The position numbers were made by a program, and so were the translations under genes. 64,000 nt of DNA, from NCBI RefSeq assembly GCF_006542335.1, contig NZ_CP032485.1:1002501-1066500 (forward strand), written 5' to 3'. Each line of letters begins with the position of its first letter. The first letter of the stretch is position 1. Origin of the DNA: Neokomagataea tanensis. GTDB lineage: Bacteria > Pseudomonadota > Alphaproteobacteria > Acetobacterales > Acetobacteraceae. Below, in pieces: positions 17,332 to 26,164 of the stretch. Below the pieces are notes generated by a model that saw only the letters and a program-made list of their open reading frames with translations, ran no database searches and was not told the DNA's origin.

Positions 17332-18366
17332 ATGACCAGCTCTCACGTCGAACGCATTCCAGCCACCCTCATCGCCGGTGACGGTATCGGTCCTGACATT
17401 ACAGCTTCGGTTACAACCGTTCTTGACGCACTGGGCGCCCCTTTTGAATGGGATAAGCAAGAGGCAGGTCTGGGCGCTTTTGAAAAAGAAGGCACCGCAC
17501 TCCCAGAGAAAACCCTCGAAAGCATCCAACGCACAGGCCTCGTGCTTAAAGGTCCGCTAACAACACCCGTAGGCAAAGGCTTCCGGTCCATCAACGTCAC
17601 GCTACGTCAAAAATTTGACCTCTACGCAAACGTGCGCCCCACCCAAACACTCGTGCCCGGCGGTCGCTACGAAAACGTCGACCTTGTCGTTATCCGTGAA
17701 AACGTCGAAGGCCTTTATGCCGCGATGGAGCACTACCTGCCTTCAGGGAATGACCCACAAGCCGTCGCATACGGTGCAGGCTACAATACCCGCACAGAAT
17801 GTAACCGCATCGTGCGCTTTGCCTTCGAATACGCTCTGAAGAACGGCCGCAAGAAAGTCACGCTGGTCCATAAAGCGAACATCCTCAAAATCCTCAGCGG
17901 ATTATTTCTAGAGGAAGGCCGCCGCGTTGCCGCGGAATATGAAGGCCGCGTCGCCGTCGAAGAAAAAATTGTCGATGCCTGCGCCATGGAACTGGTCGTT
18001 AAGCCAGAACAATATGACGTCATGGTCACCACAAACCTGTTCGGCGATATTCTTTCCGACCTTACAGCAGGCCTCGTTGGTGGGCTTGGCATGGCGCCCG
18101 GCGCAAATATTGGTGAGACTATGGGCCTGTTTGAGGCAGTCCACGGCTCCGCACCAGACATCGCCGGCAAAGGAATCGCCAACCCGCTAGCCCTCATGAT
18201 GGCAGGTAGCATGATGCTCGCCCATGTCGGTCGCCTCGACCTCTCACAGCGCCTCGACAACGCCATGAAACACATCATCGAAGTCGACGGCATCCGTACC
18301 CGTGACCTCGGTGGTTCCGCCACGACAGAAGACGTCACACAAGCTCTTTTGCGCGCCATCCGCTAA
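17332..18366 (+). CDS. NAD-dependent isocitrate dehydrogenase
   Basis: Isocitrate/isopropylmalate dehydrogenase family protein of 344 residues, the short NAD-type IDH rather than the longer NADP-dependent Icd. It converts isocitrate to 2-oxoglutarate. Visible motifs: ATLIAGDGIGPDI, KGFRSINVTLRQKFDLYANVRP (substrate arginines), REN-EGLY, VHKANILK, and the metal-binding NLFGDILSDLTAGLVGGLG. The start ATG has AAGGACG upstream. It is followed 24 bases later by aconitase, so consecutive TCA steps are co-expressed. A homoisocitrate or isopropylmalate activity is less likely given this context. Confidence 0.9.
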   Translation: MTSSHVERIPATLIAGDGIGPDITASVTTVLDALGAPFEWDKQEAGLGAFEKEGTALPEKTLESIQRTGLVLKGPLTTPVGKGFRSINVTLRQKFDLYANVRPTQTLVPGGRYENVDLVVIRENVEGLYAAMEHYLPSGNDPQAVAYGAGYNTRTECNRIVRFAFEYALKNGRKKVTLVHKANILKILSGLFLEEGRRVAAEYEGRVAVEEKIVDACAMELVVKPEQYDVMVTTNLFGDILSDLTAGLVGGLGMAPGANIGETMGLFEAVHGSAPDIAGKGIANPLALMMAGSMMLAHVGRLDLSQRLDNAMKHIIEVDGIRTRDLGGSATTEDVTQALLRAIR

Positions 18367-18390
18367 TCACGCCCTTTCGGAGATATTTGT

Positions 18391-21081
18391 ATGAAACTCG
18401 TCGGCAACGACCTCCTGAATGCTGGCCGTGACCTCAGCGTTGATGGCCGCTCTTACCGTTATTTCTCTCTACCCGCCGCAGCAGAGAAAATTGGCGATGT
18501 ATCGCGCCTGCCAGTCAGCCTCAAAATCCTGCTGGAAAATACCCTCCGCTTCACAGACGGCACCAGCTACACAGAAGCAGACGCACAGGCTATTGCGGAT
18601 TGGCTTAAAAATGCCAGTTCCACACAGGAAGTCCCCTTCAAACCCGCCCGCATCCTGATGCAGGACTTCACCGGCGTTCCCGCCGTTGTAGACCTTGCCG
18701 CCATGCGCGATGGCATTCTCTCACTTGGTGGCGACCCTCGCCGCGTGAATCCACTCGTCCCAGTGGACTTGGTCATCGATCACTCCGTCATGGTGGATGT
18801 CTCTGGCCGTGAAGACGCGCTTCAGCAAAACGTCACCCGCGAGTTTGAGCGCAATGGTGAACGTTACGCCTTCCTGCGCTGGGGCCAACAAGCCTTTGAC
18901 CAGTTCCGCGTTGTCCCGCCCGGTGCCGGCATCTGCCATCAGGTAAACCTAGAATATCTCTCCCGCGTCGTCTGGACCCGTGAGATTGACGGCACCACCT
19001 ACGCCTACCCAGACACACTCTACGGCACCGATTCCCATACCACGATGGTCAACGGCCTCGGTGTTCTCGGTTGGGGCGTGGGCGGCATTGAAGCAGAAGC
19101 CGCCATGCTCGGCCAGCCCATCGCCATGCTGATACCTGATGTGATCGGCTTTCGTCTGGAAGGCAAACTGCCAGAAGGCACCACAGCAACAGACCTCGTG
19201 CTAACCATCACGCAAATGCTACGCGCTAAAGGCGTCGTCGGTAAATTTGTTGAGTTCTACGGCCCAGCGCTAAATGATCTACCACTGGCAGACCGCGCAA
19301 CAATCGCCAATATGGCCCCAGAATATGGCGCAACCTGTGGCTTCTTCCCCGTCGATGCACAAGCACTCGATTACATGCGCCAAACAGGCCGTGATGAGCA
19401 CCAAATTGCGCTGACAGAAGCTTATCTACGTGCACAAGGTATGTTCCGGGACACGAACACGCCGGACCCTATTTTTACCTCTTCTTTGTCGCTCGACATT
19501 TCAACAGTACGCCCCTCGCTTGCTGGCCCAAAGCGCCCACAAGACCGCGTTGCCCTCGATGTTGCTGCACCTTCCTTTGAAAAAGCCCTCACCGAAGCTT
19601 TAGGCGTCGCAGCAGACAAAACTCAAACAACCGCTCCCGTAGCCGGAACAGACTACAGCATCGGCCATGGCTCCGTTGTAATCGCGGCCATCACCTCCTG
19701 CACAAATACATCCAACCCAGCTGTACTCATCGCTGCTGGCCTCGTCGCACGTAAGGCGCGGGCTTTGGGCCTTACTCCGAAGCCATGGGTCAAAACATCT
19801 CTCGCACCGGGCTCTCAAGTGGTCACGGACTACTTGGATCGTGCGAATCTTACCGAAGACCTCAGCGCGCTGGGCTTCGATACGGTCGGGTATGGCTGCA
19901 CCACCTGTATCGGCAACTCCGGCCCATTACCGCAAAACATCGTCGATGCAATCGAAGAAAACGGCCTCGTGGCAACCTCCGTTCTCTCCGGAAACCGCAA
20001 CTTCGAAGGACGTATCTCCCCGAATGTCCGCGCCAATTACCTTGCCAGCCCTCCGCTAGTCGTTGCTTACGCCCTCTTCGGCACCATGCGCGAAGACATC
20101 ACCACAGCAATCCTTGGCCATGGCCCAGACGGTCAGGAAATTCGCCTAAAAGATATCTGGCCCAGCAACGCCGAAGTAGCCGAACTCATCGGTTCCGCCG
20201 TCACACGTGAAGCTTTTGTCGAACGCTACGGAAAAATCACCGAAGGCACCCCAGAGTGGCGGGCCCTTGGTGCAGCCGCGGATTCAGCAACCTTTAACTG
20301 GCAGCCAAGCTCTACCTATGTGCAAAACCCGCCCTATTTTGATGGTCTGACAGCAGAACCTGCACCACGCAAAGACATTACTGGCGCGCGCATTCTGGCC
20401 CTACTCGGTGACAACATCACCACAGACCATATCTCCCCCGCCGGTTCGATCGCAGCCAGCACGCCCGCTGGTGAATACCTGCAATCACATCAGGTTCCCG
20501 TGCGTGACTTCAACTCTTATGGCTCACGCCGTGGCAATGACCGCGTCATGGTCCGTGGCACTTTTGCCAATATCCGTATCCGTAACGAAATGGCCCCCGG
20601 TACTGAAGGCGGCATGACCTCCTTCCAGCCGGACGGCACCATCATGCCTATTTACGACGCAGCTAAACGCTACGAAGAATCCGGCACGCCACTCGTTGTA
20701 TTCGGTGGCAAAGAATACGGCATGGGGTCTTCCCGCGATTGGGCCGCAAAGGGCACACGCCTTTTAGGCATCACCGCCGTCATTACCGAAAGCTTCGAGC
20801 GTATCCACCGCTCAAACCTCGTGGGCATGGGCGTTCTACCACTCACTTTTGAGCCAGGTACCACACGCAAAACCCTGAACCTGAATGGGTCAGAGACCAT
20901 CGCTATTGAAGGCGTTGAAGATCTGGCGCCGGGCAAAACCCTCACCATGATCATCACCCGGCAAGATGGCAGCACACAAAGTGTCCCCTTGCTGTGCCGC
21001 GTCGATACAATTGATGAAGTCGCATATTTCCAGCACGGGGGCATCCTGCCCTACGTTCTGCGCGGCATGGCCTCCGCCTGA
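18391..21081 (+). CDS. acnA: Aconitate hydratase A
   Basis: AcnA, 896 residues, interconverts citrate and isocitrate. The [4Fe-4S] ligands are Cys437 (ITSCTNTSNP) and Cys503/Cys506 (GYGCTTCIGNSG). The C-terminal swivel domain has the GGKEYGMGSSRDWAAKG substrate loop. A good GGAG site precedes the ATG. Together with the upstream NAD-IDH it forms a citrate-to-oxoglutarate operon under probable LysR control. Confidence 0.97.
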   Translation: MKLVGNDLLNAGRDLSVDGRSYRYFSLPAAAEKIGDVSRLPVSLKILLENTLRFTDGTSYTEADAQAIADWLKNASSTQEVPFKPARILMQDFTGVPAVVDLAAMRDGILSLGGDPRRVNPLVPVDLVIDHSVMVDVSGREDALQQNVTREFERNGERYAFLRWGQQAFDQFRVVPPGAGICHQVNLEYLSRVVWTREIDGTTYAYPDTLYGTDSHTTMVNGLGVLGWGVGGIEAEAAMLGQPIAMLIPDVIGFRLEGKLPEGTTATDLVLTITQMLRAKGVVGKFVEFYGPALNDLPLADRATIANMAPEYGATCGFFPVDAQALDYMRQTGRDEHQIALTEAYLRAQGMFRDTNTPDPIFTSSLSLDISTVRPSLAGPKRPQDRVALDVAAPSFEKALTEALGVAADKTQTTAPVAGTDYSIGHGSVVIAAITSCTNTSNPAVLIAAGLVARKARALGLTPKPWVKTSLAPGSQVVTDYLDRANLTEDLSALGFDTVGYGCTTCIGNSGPLPQNIVDAIEENGLVATSVLSGNRNFEGRISPNVRANYLASPPLVVAYALFGTMREDITTAILGHGPDGQEIRLKDIWPSNAEVAELIGSAVTREAFVERYGKITEGTPEWRALGAAADSATFNWQPSSTYVQNPPYFDGLTAEPAPRKDITGARILALLGDNITTDHISPAGSIAASTPAGEYLQSHQVPVRDFNSYGSRRGNDRVMVRGTFANIRIRNEMAPGTEGGMTSFQPDGTIMPIYDAAKRYEESGTPLVVFGGKEYGMGSSRDWAAKGTRLLGITAVITESFERIHRSNLVGMGVLPLTFEPGTTRKTLNLNGSETIAIEGVEDLAPGKTLTMIITRQDGSTQSVPLLCRVDTIDEVAYFQHGGILPYVLRGMASA

Positions 21082-21224
21082 CACTCCTGTTGCCCAATAA
21101 ACAACATCAGGCAAAACATCTCGCGGCGGATGCATGTTCTTCTTGCACTCGCCGCACTCCACCCATAACGTAATCATCATCTGATAGTGCATCTACACTA
21201 TTAGCCACGCAGACAGATGGAGCG

Positions 21225-21247
21225 CCCGCCGGCGCGCCAGCGGCGGG
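21225..21247 (+). other. GC-rich hairpin upstream of ybjN gene
   Basis: CCCGCCG (21225-21231) pairs with CGGCGGG (21241-21247) around a 9-base loop, about 27 bases before the next start codon. There is no U tract, so it is a leader structure or a poor terminator for acnA. Confidence 0.4.
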
Positions 21248-21274
21248 AGCTTCCACGGCCTTGGGAGACCCGCG

Positions 21275-21781
21275 ATGCCTGCCTTGAACACCTCATCCCA
21301 CTCAGAAGCCGAATCCCACCCGCTCGACCTCATGGAACAAGTCTTGGGCTTGTATGAATGGGAGTTTGAACGCCTTGGCCCCAATGAAATGGTTGCCCAA
21401 GCTCCGGGGCAATGGTGCGATTATGGCCTGATTTTCACATGGTCAGATGAATTATCTGCCCTGCACCTCAACGCGGTGTTTGACCTCCATCCTCCTAAAA
21501 AACTGCGCTCCAATGCGTATGAACTCATCGCCTTGGCCAATAGCCGACTCTGGGTTGGCCACTTTATTGTAGATGCTGAAAGCCGCATCCCGGCCTATCG
21601 CCACACCTTGCTTATGCGAGGCACGTCTTCCCTACCAAGCGAAAGCATGGAAGATTTGATCGATATTGCCCTTTCAGAATGTGACCGTTTCTACCCGGCC
21701 TTTCAATTTGCGCTCTGGGGCGGCCAAAGCCCTCAAAGCGCGTTAGATGCTGCAATGCTCGATTGTATCGGAGACGCTTGA
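21275..21781 (+). CDS. YbjN domain-containing protein
   Basis: YbjN-family protein of 168 residues, with the type III secretion chaperone-like fold; function poorly understood. Recognised from LDLMEQVLGLYEWEFERLG, WCDYGLIFTW and the ELIALANSRLWVGHF segment. It ends two bases before proC; ybjN-proC adjacency is common in Alphaproteobacteria, but the functional link is unknown. Confidence 0.85.
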   Translation: MPALNTSSHSEAESHPLDLMEQVLGLYEWEFERLGPNEMVAQAPGQWCDYGLIFTWSDELSALHLNAVFDLHPPKKLRSNAYELIALANSRLWVGHFIVDAESRIPAYRHTLLMRGTSSLPSESMEDLIDIALSECDRFYPAFQFALWGGQSPQSALDAAMLDCIGDA

Positions 21782-21783
21782 CC

Positions 21784-22602
21784 ATGCCTGCCCCCTCAAT
21801 TCTTCTCGCCGGATGCGGTAAACTCGGGAGCGCCCTTCTAGGAGGGTGGCTCGCATCTCCAAACCCACCGCGCCTTGTCGTGCTGGACCGACACAAAACG
21901 TGTGACAACGATAACGTCACAGTCATTCGCACAGCGGACAGCGTTCCGGATGACTTTACGCCTGATATAATCGTCCTTGCTATCAAGCCTGCCGTTGCCG
22001 AAGACGTTATCGCTTCATTGGCTGAAACTCTTGGGGCGCGTCTAGATAAAGCCGCCTTTTTATCGGTTATGGCCGGACGTACATGCGCATCATTAAGTGC
22101 TGCTGCCAAAAAATCCGGACATTCATGCCCAACACTCCGTGCAATGCCAAACACACCCTCCACCTTAGGTGCTGGTGTCAGCGGCCTTTACGCCAGTCCG
22201 GAAGCGACAGAGCAGCAAACGCAGCTTTGCCATGACCTTCTCTCCGCAGTCGGTGATGTTGTAGAGGTCACTGAAGAAAAAGACCTTCTTGGCGTAACGG
22301 CTCTTTCCGGCTCCGGCCCAGCTTATGTTTTCCTTCTGGCTGAATTGCTGGAAAAAGCCGGACAAGCGCAGGGCCTCTCACCTGAAAATGCCCGCCAACT
22401 GGCACGCGGAACCATTTACGGTGCAGGGCGCATGCTCCACGAATTACCCGATGATGCTGAAAAACTCCGTAAGGCTGTCACCAGCCCGAATGGCACAACA
22501 GCCGCCGCGCTTGCCGAACTTATGAAAGAAGAAGCTTGGCCAACCGCTATCGAAAAAGCGATTAATGCCGCGGTTAAACGCGCTGACGAACTCGCTGGTT
22601 AA
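21784..22602 (+). CDS. proC: Pyrroline-5-carboxylate reductase
   Basis: ProC, 272 residues, catalyses the last step of proline synthesis. The Rossmann motif LLAGCGKLGSALLGGW is N-terminal, AIKPAV and the family signature TALSGSGPAYVF...LARGTIYGAGRML are present. ATG 21784 fits the conserved start; an in-frame upstream start overlaps ybjN. Intact proC is relevant because proA, an earlier step of the same pathway, is frameshifted in this window. Confidence 0.96.
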   Translation: MPAPSILLAGCGKLGSALLGGWLASPNPPRLVVLDRHKTCDNDNVTVIRTADSVPDDFTPDIIVLAIKPAVAEDVIASLAETLGARLDKAAFLSVMAGRTCASLSAAAKKSGHSCPTLRAMPNTPSTLGAGVSGLYASPEATEQQTQLCHDLLSAVGDVVEVTEEKDLLGVTALSGSGPAYVFLLAELLEKAGQAQGLSPENARQLARGTIYGAGRMLHELPDDAEKLRKAVTSPNGTTAAALAELMKEEAWPTAIEKAINAAVKRADELAG

Positions 22603-22626
22603 AAATTCGTCCAGCAAGTTCAAACC

Positions 22627-22648
22627 ACTGGGGCAATACTGCCCCAGT
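22627..22648 (+). other. Perfect hairpin after proC
   Basis: A 9-bp perfect stem ACTGGGGCA (22627-22635)/TGCCCCAGT (22640-22648) with a 4-base loop, 24 bases after the proC stop. No U tract follows on either strand, so it may be an mRNA 3'-end stabiliser or a weak terminator. Confidence 0.45.
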
Positions 22649-22766
22649 AACGCCATGAGAAATACCAGACAAGAAACGTCTTTCTCTGCACTTACGATGC
22701 AAACGGCTGGACAAATAAACGTTTCTCTCGCAGAGAGCAGCGCAATACGTTTTTTAGGAGACACCC

Positions 22767-23441
22767 ATGGACGACGGACTAAACACGCTTGACGGCGCAT
22801 CCTTACACCACGATGCCCCCGTTAGTCCGTTTGACGCCGCATTGCTGCGTGCAGCTTTTGACCGAGCTGGCTCCGAAGGGTGGCATCGCTTTTCCTTGGT
22901 CGATGCAGCGCTAGACGCCAAGCTTCCCATCGACGAAGTTCGTGCACGCTTTCCTATCAAAGCAAAGCTGCTGATAACCCTATGCCAGATCGCTGATAAA
23001 AGCGCGCTGCGCGATGAAAGCGAAGGAGCCGTCAAGGAGCGCCTCTTTGATCTCCTCATGCGACGTTTAGACGTGCTGCAAGAATACCGCTCCGGTGTCC
23101 AAGCTGTCATGCAGGCAATTCCCTATGACCCCGCTCTAGGCGCGCTCCTTGCTGCCCTAACACTGGATTCGATGCGGTGGATTACCGAGACTGCTGGCAT
23201 TGATGGAGCAGGTATCCGCGGTGCGTTCCGCATTAAAGCAATTGCCGGAATCTGGGCACTCTCCCTCAACACATGGCACAAAGATGAAAGCGCTGACCTA
23301 GGCACAACAATGGCTGCGCTTGAGAAAAACCTCGAAAAAGCTGAGCGTTTTGGCGCCTTACAACCCTCCCCTCGGCAGAAGCTTCACGACGCGCTTAACC
23401 ACTCCAGCCTACCTAATCATGATTTAGAAGTAGAATATTGA
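22767..23441 (+). CDS. COQ9-like protein
   Basis: COQ9-family protein of 224 residues. It has an N-terminal TetR-like helical region (AAFDRAGSEGWHRFSLVDAALDAKLPIDEVRARFP) and a COQ9-type C-terminal domain (DSMRWITETAG...FRIKAIAGIWALSLNTWHKDES). In mitochondria and Alphaproteobacteria, COQ9 presents quinone intermediates to the hydroxylase Coq7 in ubiquinone synthesis. The ATG at 22767 has GGAG upstream. Role inferred from family. Confidence 0.85.
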   Translation: MDDGLNTLDGASLHHDAPVSPFDAALLRAAFDRAGSEGWHRFSLVDAALDAKLPIDEVRARFPIKAKLLITLCQIADKSALRDESEGAVKERLFDLLMRRLDVLQEYRSGVQAVMQAIPYDPALGALLAALTLDSMRWITETAGIDGAGIRGAFRIKAIAGIWALSLNTWHKDESADLGTTMAALEKNLEKAERFGALQPSPRQKLHDALNHSSLPNHDLEVEY

Positions 23442-23492
23442 AAAAAGGGGGTTTACTCGCCCATCAAAACTGGATTAGAACGCACCCGTCCT

Positions 23493-23567
23493 TGGGGCGT
23501 AGCCAAGTGGTAAGGCAGCGGATTTTGATTCCGCCATGCGGAGGTTCGAATCCTCCCGCCCCAGCCA
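23493..23567 (+). tRNA. tRNA-Gln (TTG)
   Basis: A 75-base cloverleaf: acceptor TGGGGCG/CGCCCCA, anticodon arm GCGGA-TTTTGAT-TCCGC (anticodon TTG, reading CAA), T-arm GGAGGTTCGAATCCTCC, and encoded GCCA 3' end. Confidence 0.96.
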
Positions 23568-23755
23568 AGGATATTCCATAAAATAAAGCTTCCGTCAGTC
23601 TAAACGACAACGGTACAAGCCGTTTTAACGACGCAGTAACACCGCTCTTTCCAGAGCCCCTACTGCACCGGATGCGCAACCCCAAGCGACTCGCCTGACA
23701 CAATGCCTGAAAAGACCCAGACCCGTCTTTATACGGGCTTCAGGCATAGCTGATC

Positions 23756-23779
23756 GGGCACCTTTCAGCAGAGGTGCCC
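23756..23779 (-). terminator. Hairpin after gmk
   Basis: A perfect 8-bp stem GGGCACCT (23756-23763)/AGGTGCCC (23772-23779), 10 bases beyond the gmk stop on the minus strand. A second stem GCCTGAA/TTCAGGC (23705-23711/23739-23745) follows. There is no obvious U tract, so the terminator call is moderate. Confidence 0.45.
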
Positions 23780-23789
23780 AGCTTCCATT

Positions 23790-24416
23790 TTAGCGTGTAA
23801 ACGTCTTCACCAAATCCGCAATGCCTGTTTGCCGGCGCGTCACCTGCCGCGCAGATTGTAGAACAGACCGAGCCTGGGTGATGGCTGCATCCAATTCATT
23901 GTTCACGATGACATGGTCAAATTCTGACCAATGTGAAATCTCGTCGAGTGCAGCGCGCATTCTTTTCTCGATTTCTTCAGGATGATCGGACGCACGTCTA
24001 TGCAAGCGACGCTCCAATTCCTCCAAAGAAGGCGGTAGAACGAACAGGCTGACGACATCGTCCGGCAATGCTTGGCGCATGAGTCTGTGCCCTTGCCAGT
24101 CAATGTCAAACACCATGTCGTGCCCAGCGGCTAACGCTTCTTCAACAGGTTTTCTTGGGGTGCCATAACCTCTGCCGAAAACTTCCGCCCACTCCAGCAA
24201 GTCGCCTTGCTCAGCCATTTTTCGAAAATTCTCCAAATCGCGGAAATGATAATGCACCCCCTCGACTTCTCCCGGACGAGGTTGACGTGTCGTCACCGAA
24301 ACGGAATGTTTTAACGAGGGCTCAGAAGCACGCAACGCGTTCGCGATGGTCGACTTTCCTGCTCCCGACGGCGCAGAGATAATAAAACAAACTCCACGGC
24401 GTGACGGACGCGTCAT
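23790..24416 (-). CDS. gmk: Guanylate kinase
   Basis: Gmk, 208 residues, phosphorylates GMP to GDP. The P-loop SAPSGAGKS is at residues 14-22; the GMP-binding region contains SVSVTTRQPRPGEVEGVHYHF. ATG 24416 has GGAG 5-8 bases upstream and matches the family N-terminus; an in-frame upstream start would add 16 residues. Confidence 0.96.
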   Translation of the reverse strand: MTRPSRRGVCFIISAPSGAGKSTIANALRASEPSLKHSVSVTTRQPRPGEVEGVHYHFRDLENFRKMAEQGDLLEWAEVFGRGYGTPRKPVEEALAAGHDMVFDIDWQGHRLMRQALPDDVVSLFVLPPSLEELERRLHRRASDHPEEIEKRMRAALDEISHWSEFDHVIVNNELDAAITQARSVLQSARQVTRRQTGIADLVKTFTR

Positions 24417-24512
24417 AAGGAACTCCTTGTTACGCTTATCACCCACCAGCGCAGGCGATATCATTATTTTTCTGCTTAATGCCTGAATTTAGCAGTAGTG
24501 AAAACCGCAGCA

Positions 24513-25802
24513 TCAGGCATCGTTGTGCAATTGTGCCGCCAGAGTATTGCCCAGCGTACGCCGTGGCGGACCTCCTAGGATATGTCCTAGCGGAGCAAGA
24601 ATTTCGATGTGATCACAGATGATTTTGAGAACAGCGAGCATAGGCACAGACAAGATAGCCCCTGAAATCCCCCACAACCAGTTCCAAAACAAAAGTGATC
24701 CAACTACAAAGACAGGATTCAAGGTGAAGCGCCGCGCCAGCAACATAGGCGTAATAGTTTCGCCCTCTAAAATATGAATAAACAAATAGATCAATGGTGG
24801 GACGAGAGCATGTAGTACTGATGGAAAACTAAACAAACCCACTACAAAATAAACGACCATTCCCATTAAGGGACCAATTATAGGAATATAATTAAGCAAA
24901 AACGCTAATACACCCCAAAGCAAAGGGTTAGGAACGCCCGTCAACCAACATTGCAAAACATTCAGTACACCAACAACGACGTTCATAATCGTCACTGTCA
25001 CCAAATAGACAGACACATTATGCTCAATCTTCAGGGCCATCTGCACAACGCGGCGTTTTTCGGCAAATGTTGGCATAATTTCCACCACCCGCCGCAAGAG
25101 CGTGTCCCCTTCCGTCATTAAAAAAAACAACATGAGCAGCATTGAGAAAAAAGCATCCGCAAAATCGCGGGTCCCTGCCAGAACGGACGTCCCGAACCGA
25201 GACAATGCGCCATCGCCATCGAGAGACGAATTTGTGTGCACAACCCGCGTAACGTGGTGACCATTAAACAATGCCGATAAACGCATGTAATCTGACTGCA
25301 AAGCGTCAATCGGTCCACGCAAAAGCGCCATTTTTTGCTGCAAAGCAGGTAGTGCCTGAGGCACGCGCGAGAGCCACCCCGCAGCGGGCACGGAAATGGT
25401 TGTCGCCACTCCGCCCACAAGTCCAAACATCCCGGCAATAAGCAGCAATGCAGCCAAATGCCGAGGCAGATGAAGTTTTTGCGTCATAAAACGCATAGGG
25501 GCCAGCATCAGCAAATTGACCACCAACGCGAATACGAACGGTAAAAGAATCTGCGCCGTAAAATACAAAGAGTAGAAAACAGCCAGAACCGCCAAAACGA
25601 TCAAACACATATCCCGGACATTAATATGCTGCCTGAGAGAGCTTTCCGGCAAAGTGTAATGGGGCAACGACTCATCGTCGGCATCCCACCGTTTTGCGGT
25701 TTTTTTTCTCTTTTTATCCGTGCGGTTTGACGTTTGAGAGTCGGCAATCTTAGCCGAATCTTGCAGCTCATTAGACATATCTGCTGTTTGAGATCCTGAC
25801 AT
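24513..25802 (-). CDS. AI-2E family (PerM-type) transporter
   Basis: Membrane protein of about 429 residues of the AI-2E/UPF0118 permease family. After a hydrophilic, Lys-rich N-terminus (about 60 residues) there are two helices, a large extracytoplasmic segment, then helices ending with the family region FLLNYIPIIGPLMG...HILEGETITPMLLARRFTLNPVFVVGSLLFWNWLWGISGAILSVP (in parts). Transport substrate unknown; members have been linked to autoinducer-2 export or Na+/H+ exchange. Start uncertain: ATG 25802, 25844 or 25778 are possible. Divergent from pqqA. Confidence 0.88.
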   Translation of the reverse strand: MSGSQTADMSNELQDSAKIADSQTSNRTDKKRKKTAKRWDADDESLPHYTLPESSLRQHINVRDMCLIVLAVLAVFYSLYFTAQILLPFVFALVVNLLMLAPMRFMTQKLHLPRHLAALLLIAGMFGLVGGVATTISVPAAGWLSRVPQALPALQQKMALLRGPIDALQSDYMRLSALFNGHHVTRVVHTNSSLDGDGALSRFGTSVLAGTRDFADAFFSMLLMLFFLMTEGDTLLRRVVEIMPTFAEKRRVVQMALKIEHNVSVYLVTVTIMNVVVGVLNVLQCWLTGVPNPLLWGVLAFLLNYIPIIGPLMGMVVYFVVGLFSFPSVLHALVPPLIYLFIHILEGETITPMLLARRFTLNPVFVVGSLLFWNWLWGISGAILSVPMLAVLKIICDHIEILAPLGHILGGPPRRTLGNTLAAQLHNDA

Positions 25803-25967
25803 AAGACGCCCGAAAATGATTGAACTAACCCGAAATAACACCAAATCGGACTACACGTTTTTGTGTTCAGCGCAAAATTGCCCTTGAACTCTCCCCCCAA
25901 GAACAGACATTCTGCTCATAGTCGGAGGGTGCATCCCTTCCTTTTACGGCAAAGAACGGAGCTCACC

Positions 25968-26048
25968 ATGGCTTGGAACACACCAAAAGTCACCGAAATC
26001 CCATTGGGCGCAGAAATCAACTCCTACGTCTGCGGTAAAACCAAGTAA
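25968..26048 (+). CDS. pqqA: PQQ precursor peptide PqqA
   Basis: The 26-residue ribosomal precursor of pyrroloquinoline quinone. Glu16 and Tyr20 in the EINSY core are the residues cross-linked by PqqE and become the PQQ skeleton. The start has CGGAG upstream. It is followed by a strong hairpin and then pqqB, the classic way to make far more peptide mRNA than enzyme mRNA. Confidence 0.97.
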   Translation: MAWNTPKVTEIPLGAEINSYVCGKTK

Positions 26049-26062
26049 GGTTTCCTCAGAAA

Positions 26063-26094
26063 AACTGGCTCTTTCCCCTTAGAAAGAGCCAGTT
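26063..26094 (+). terminator. Hairpin between pqqA and pqqB (attenuator)
   Basis: A perfect 13-bp stem AACTGGCTCTTTC (26063-26075)/GAAAGAGCCAGTT (26082-26094), followed by ATATTG rather than a full U tract. The strength and position suggest a partial terminator or RNA-processing/stability element that makes pqqA transcript more abundant than pqqBCDE. Confidence 0.75.
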
Positions 26095-26164
26095 ATATTG
26101 ACGGGAACACAGAGGCGCGGCATGCGATATAGGTGATATCACCTCAAGCGGCGGCCTATATCCT

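Noticed and set aside
17781-18359. 192-residue minus-strand ORF opposite the isocitrate dehydrogenase gene
   Set aside because: Antisense shadow with Arg/Ser bias; the plus-strand gene is clearly real.
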